Part shown: positions 63,288-64,000 of the stretch, piece by piece
Numbering within the stretch: the stretch's first letter is position 1
Layout of the letters: each line of letters begins with the position of its first letter
DNA from: an uncultured Bacteroidales bacterium
Lineage (GTDB): Bacteria > Bacteroidota > Bacteroidia > Bacteroidales > UBA932
Assembly: GCA_934700615.1 (NCBI GenBank)
Contig: CAKUXR010000002.1
Coordinates: 62,001-126,000, forward strand
Reading direction: 5' to 3'
Length of the DNA stretch: 64,000 nucleotides
Made by a program: the position numbers and the translations under genes
The notes under the pieces: model-generated
What the model was told of the DNA's origin: nothing
The model's input: the letters and a program-made list of their open reading frames with translations, nothing else
Database searches by the model: none

Positions 63288-64000
63288 TTATATTTCAGTA
63301 AAATCCACGTCGTATTTCCCCAATCCGAAATTTATATCATTTCCCACTCCCAACTGCGACATAAGCCCCACAACAGGAACATGAAACGGCGAAATTCCGG
63401 AATAAGTCATATTTCCGACATACCCGGACATCACATAGACATTGACCTCACCCTGCTTGGGCGTGCTCCGAAGTTTCCGGAACCTCAGACCGGCCTCCAT
63501 CAGCCACGCATCAGCCGCAGGAAAAACGAAATTCTCGATGCTTCGCTCCCATTCTTCGCGCGTGTCAATGACAGAGAGATGATCCTCGGAATAGAGCAGT
63601 GTCAATGCCATTAGACGGTTCACCGCCGCATTCATCCATTGATAGAACGATGGGAATCCATTCATCTTTGCCTGATAACTTACATGAGATGTGTTCTTCA
63701 GCGGTTTGAGCAACGAAAGCGGTGTCCTGAGTCGGAATTCACCGGTCACGGGGCCCTCGAAATTGCGTTTGGCAAAATTCCGGAGGCTGACGCTCTTTTC
63801 AATTTTCATTTCCTGAAGCATCAGTTGTACCGGCGGATTGCCAAGGCCATCTGACAACATCGTCTGTAATGCTGTTATCATCTGCGGCTGCAAACTGTTC
63901 ACCGTCCCTATCAGAAGAAGGTCAAGCCTGTAAGTTTCGTCCGCTTTCAGTTCAAAACTGCTTTTCGCTGATAACAGTCTGCTCACATCGAACATATAGC
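63288..64000 (-). CDS. cas6: Cas6 pre-crRNA endoribonuclease, 5' end outside the window
   Basis: The C-terminal 236 codons of a Cas6. The frame has no stop up to base 64000, and the ATG at 63995 is internal, because the visible part begins in the middle of the first RRM-like domain (FELKADETYRLDLLLIGTVN). The C-terminal motif YVGNMTYSGISPFHVPVVG and the glycine-rich GVGNDINFGLGKYDV are diagnostic. It would cut beside the repeat hairpin to leave the ATTGAGAC tag. Complete Cas6 is usually 240-320 aa, so perhaps 30-100 residues are missing. Confidence 0.93.
   Translation of the reverse strand, partial: YMFDVSRLLSAKSSFELKADETYRLDLLLIGTVNSLQPQMITALQTMLSDGLGNPPVQLMLQEMKIEKSVSLRNFAKRNFEGPVTGEFRLRTPLSLLKPLKNTSHVSYQAKMNGFPSFYQWMNAAVNRLMALTLLYSEDHLSVIDTREEWERSIENFVFPAADAWLMEAGLRFRKLRSTPKQGEVNVYVMSGYVGNMTYSGISPFHVPVVGLMSQLGVGNDINFGLGKYDVDFTEI

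Overview
The window is a chromosomal segment of a Bacteroidales bacterium (phylum Bacteroidota). Evidence: an adjacent SusC/SusD pair, BACON-type surface lipoproteins, an Mfa/FimB-like fimbrillin cluster, a Na+-translocating NADH:quinone reductase operon, and many promoters of the Bacteroidetes form TTG-N18-20-TAnnTTTG. The genus cannot be fixed from the sequence.

Layout. 1-296 is the 5' part of an AAA-ATPase-like gene. 497-10774 (minus) is a four-gene surface operon: calcineurin-like phosphoesterase lipoprotein, SusC, SusD, BACON lipoprotein, with a promoter near 10.84 kb and a terminator near 0.45 kb. Next come tRNA-Gly, a DUF4493-like lipoprotein and a UvrD/PcrA helicase. 15338-21272 (plus) is the complete nqrABCDEF operon, closed by a terminator. 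21475-29176 (plus) is a fimbrial/adhesin cluster of five lipoproteins, including a fimbrillin fused to BspA/DUF285 leucine-rich repeats, that runs into convergent uvrA. 29-50 kb is mostly housekeeping: uvrA, tRNA-Asp, an Hsp20, mtgA, purC, recX, a patatin-barrel protein, rlmN, recA, a helix-hairpin-helix protein, rsmI, tdk, a C11 peptidase, xerD, a dipeptidyl peptidase III and a metallo-beta-lactamase-fold protein.

50.3-64 kb is a defence island with a type III-B (Cmr) CRISPR system read leftward: cas6 (cut by the window end), cmr1-like, an HD-less cas10/cmr2 with intact GGDD, cmr3, cmr4, a cmr5-cmr6 fusion, reverse transcriptase-Cas1, cas2, an AT-rich leader, and a 35-bp-repeat array. The array is split by a HigBA-type toxin-antitoxin module. 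Beyond the array lies a large gene that joins a DHH-phosphoesterase-like N-terminus to a CorA-like two-helix membrane C-terminus. In type III-B systems of Bacteroides, CorA proteins are effectors answering SAM-AMP made by Cas10, and a separate DHH-family enzyme degrades the signal; here effector and off-switch may be one protein. The inferred flow is: RT-Cas1/Cas2 acquire spacers (possibly from RNA), Cas6 processes crRNA, the Cmr complex senses RNA, Cas10 makes a nucleotide messenger, and the CorA fusion acts at the membrane.

A second window-wide signal is the heptamer GTCAATG/CATTGAC. I counted roughly 100 copies by eye, against about 8 expected for random sequence, on both strands and in different reading frames. 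It is sparse in the CRISPR island. It resembles the density of DNA-uptake or architecture motifs.
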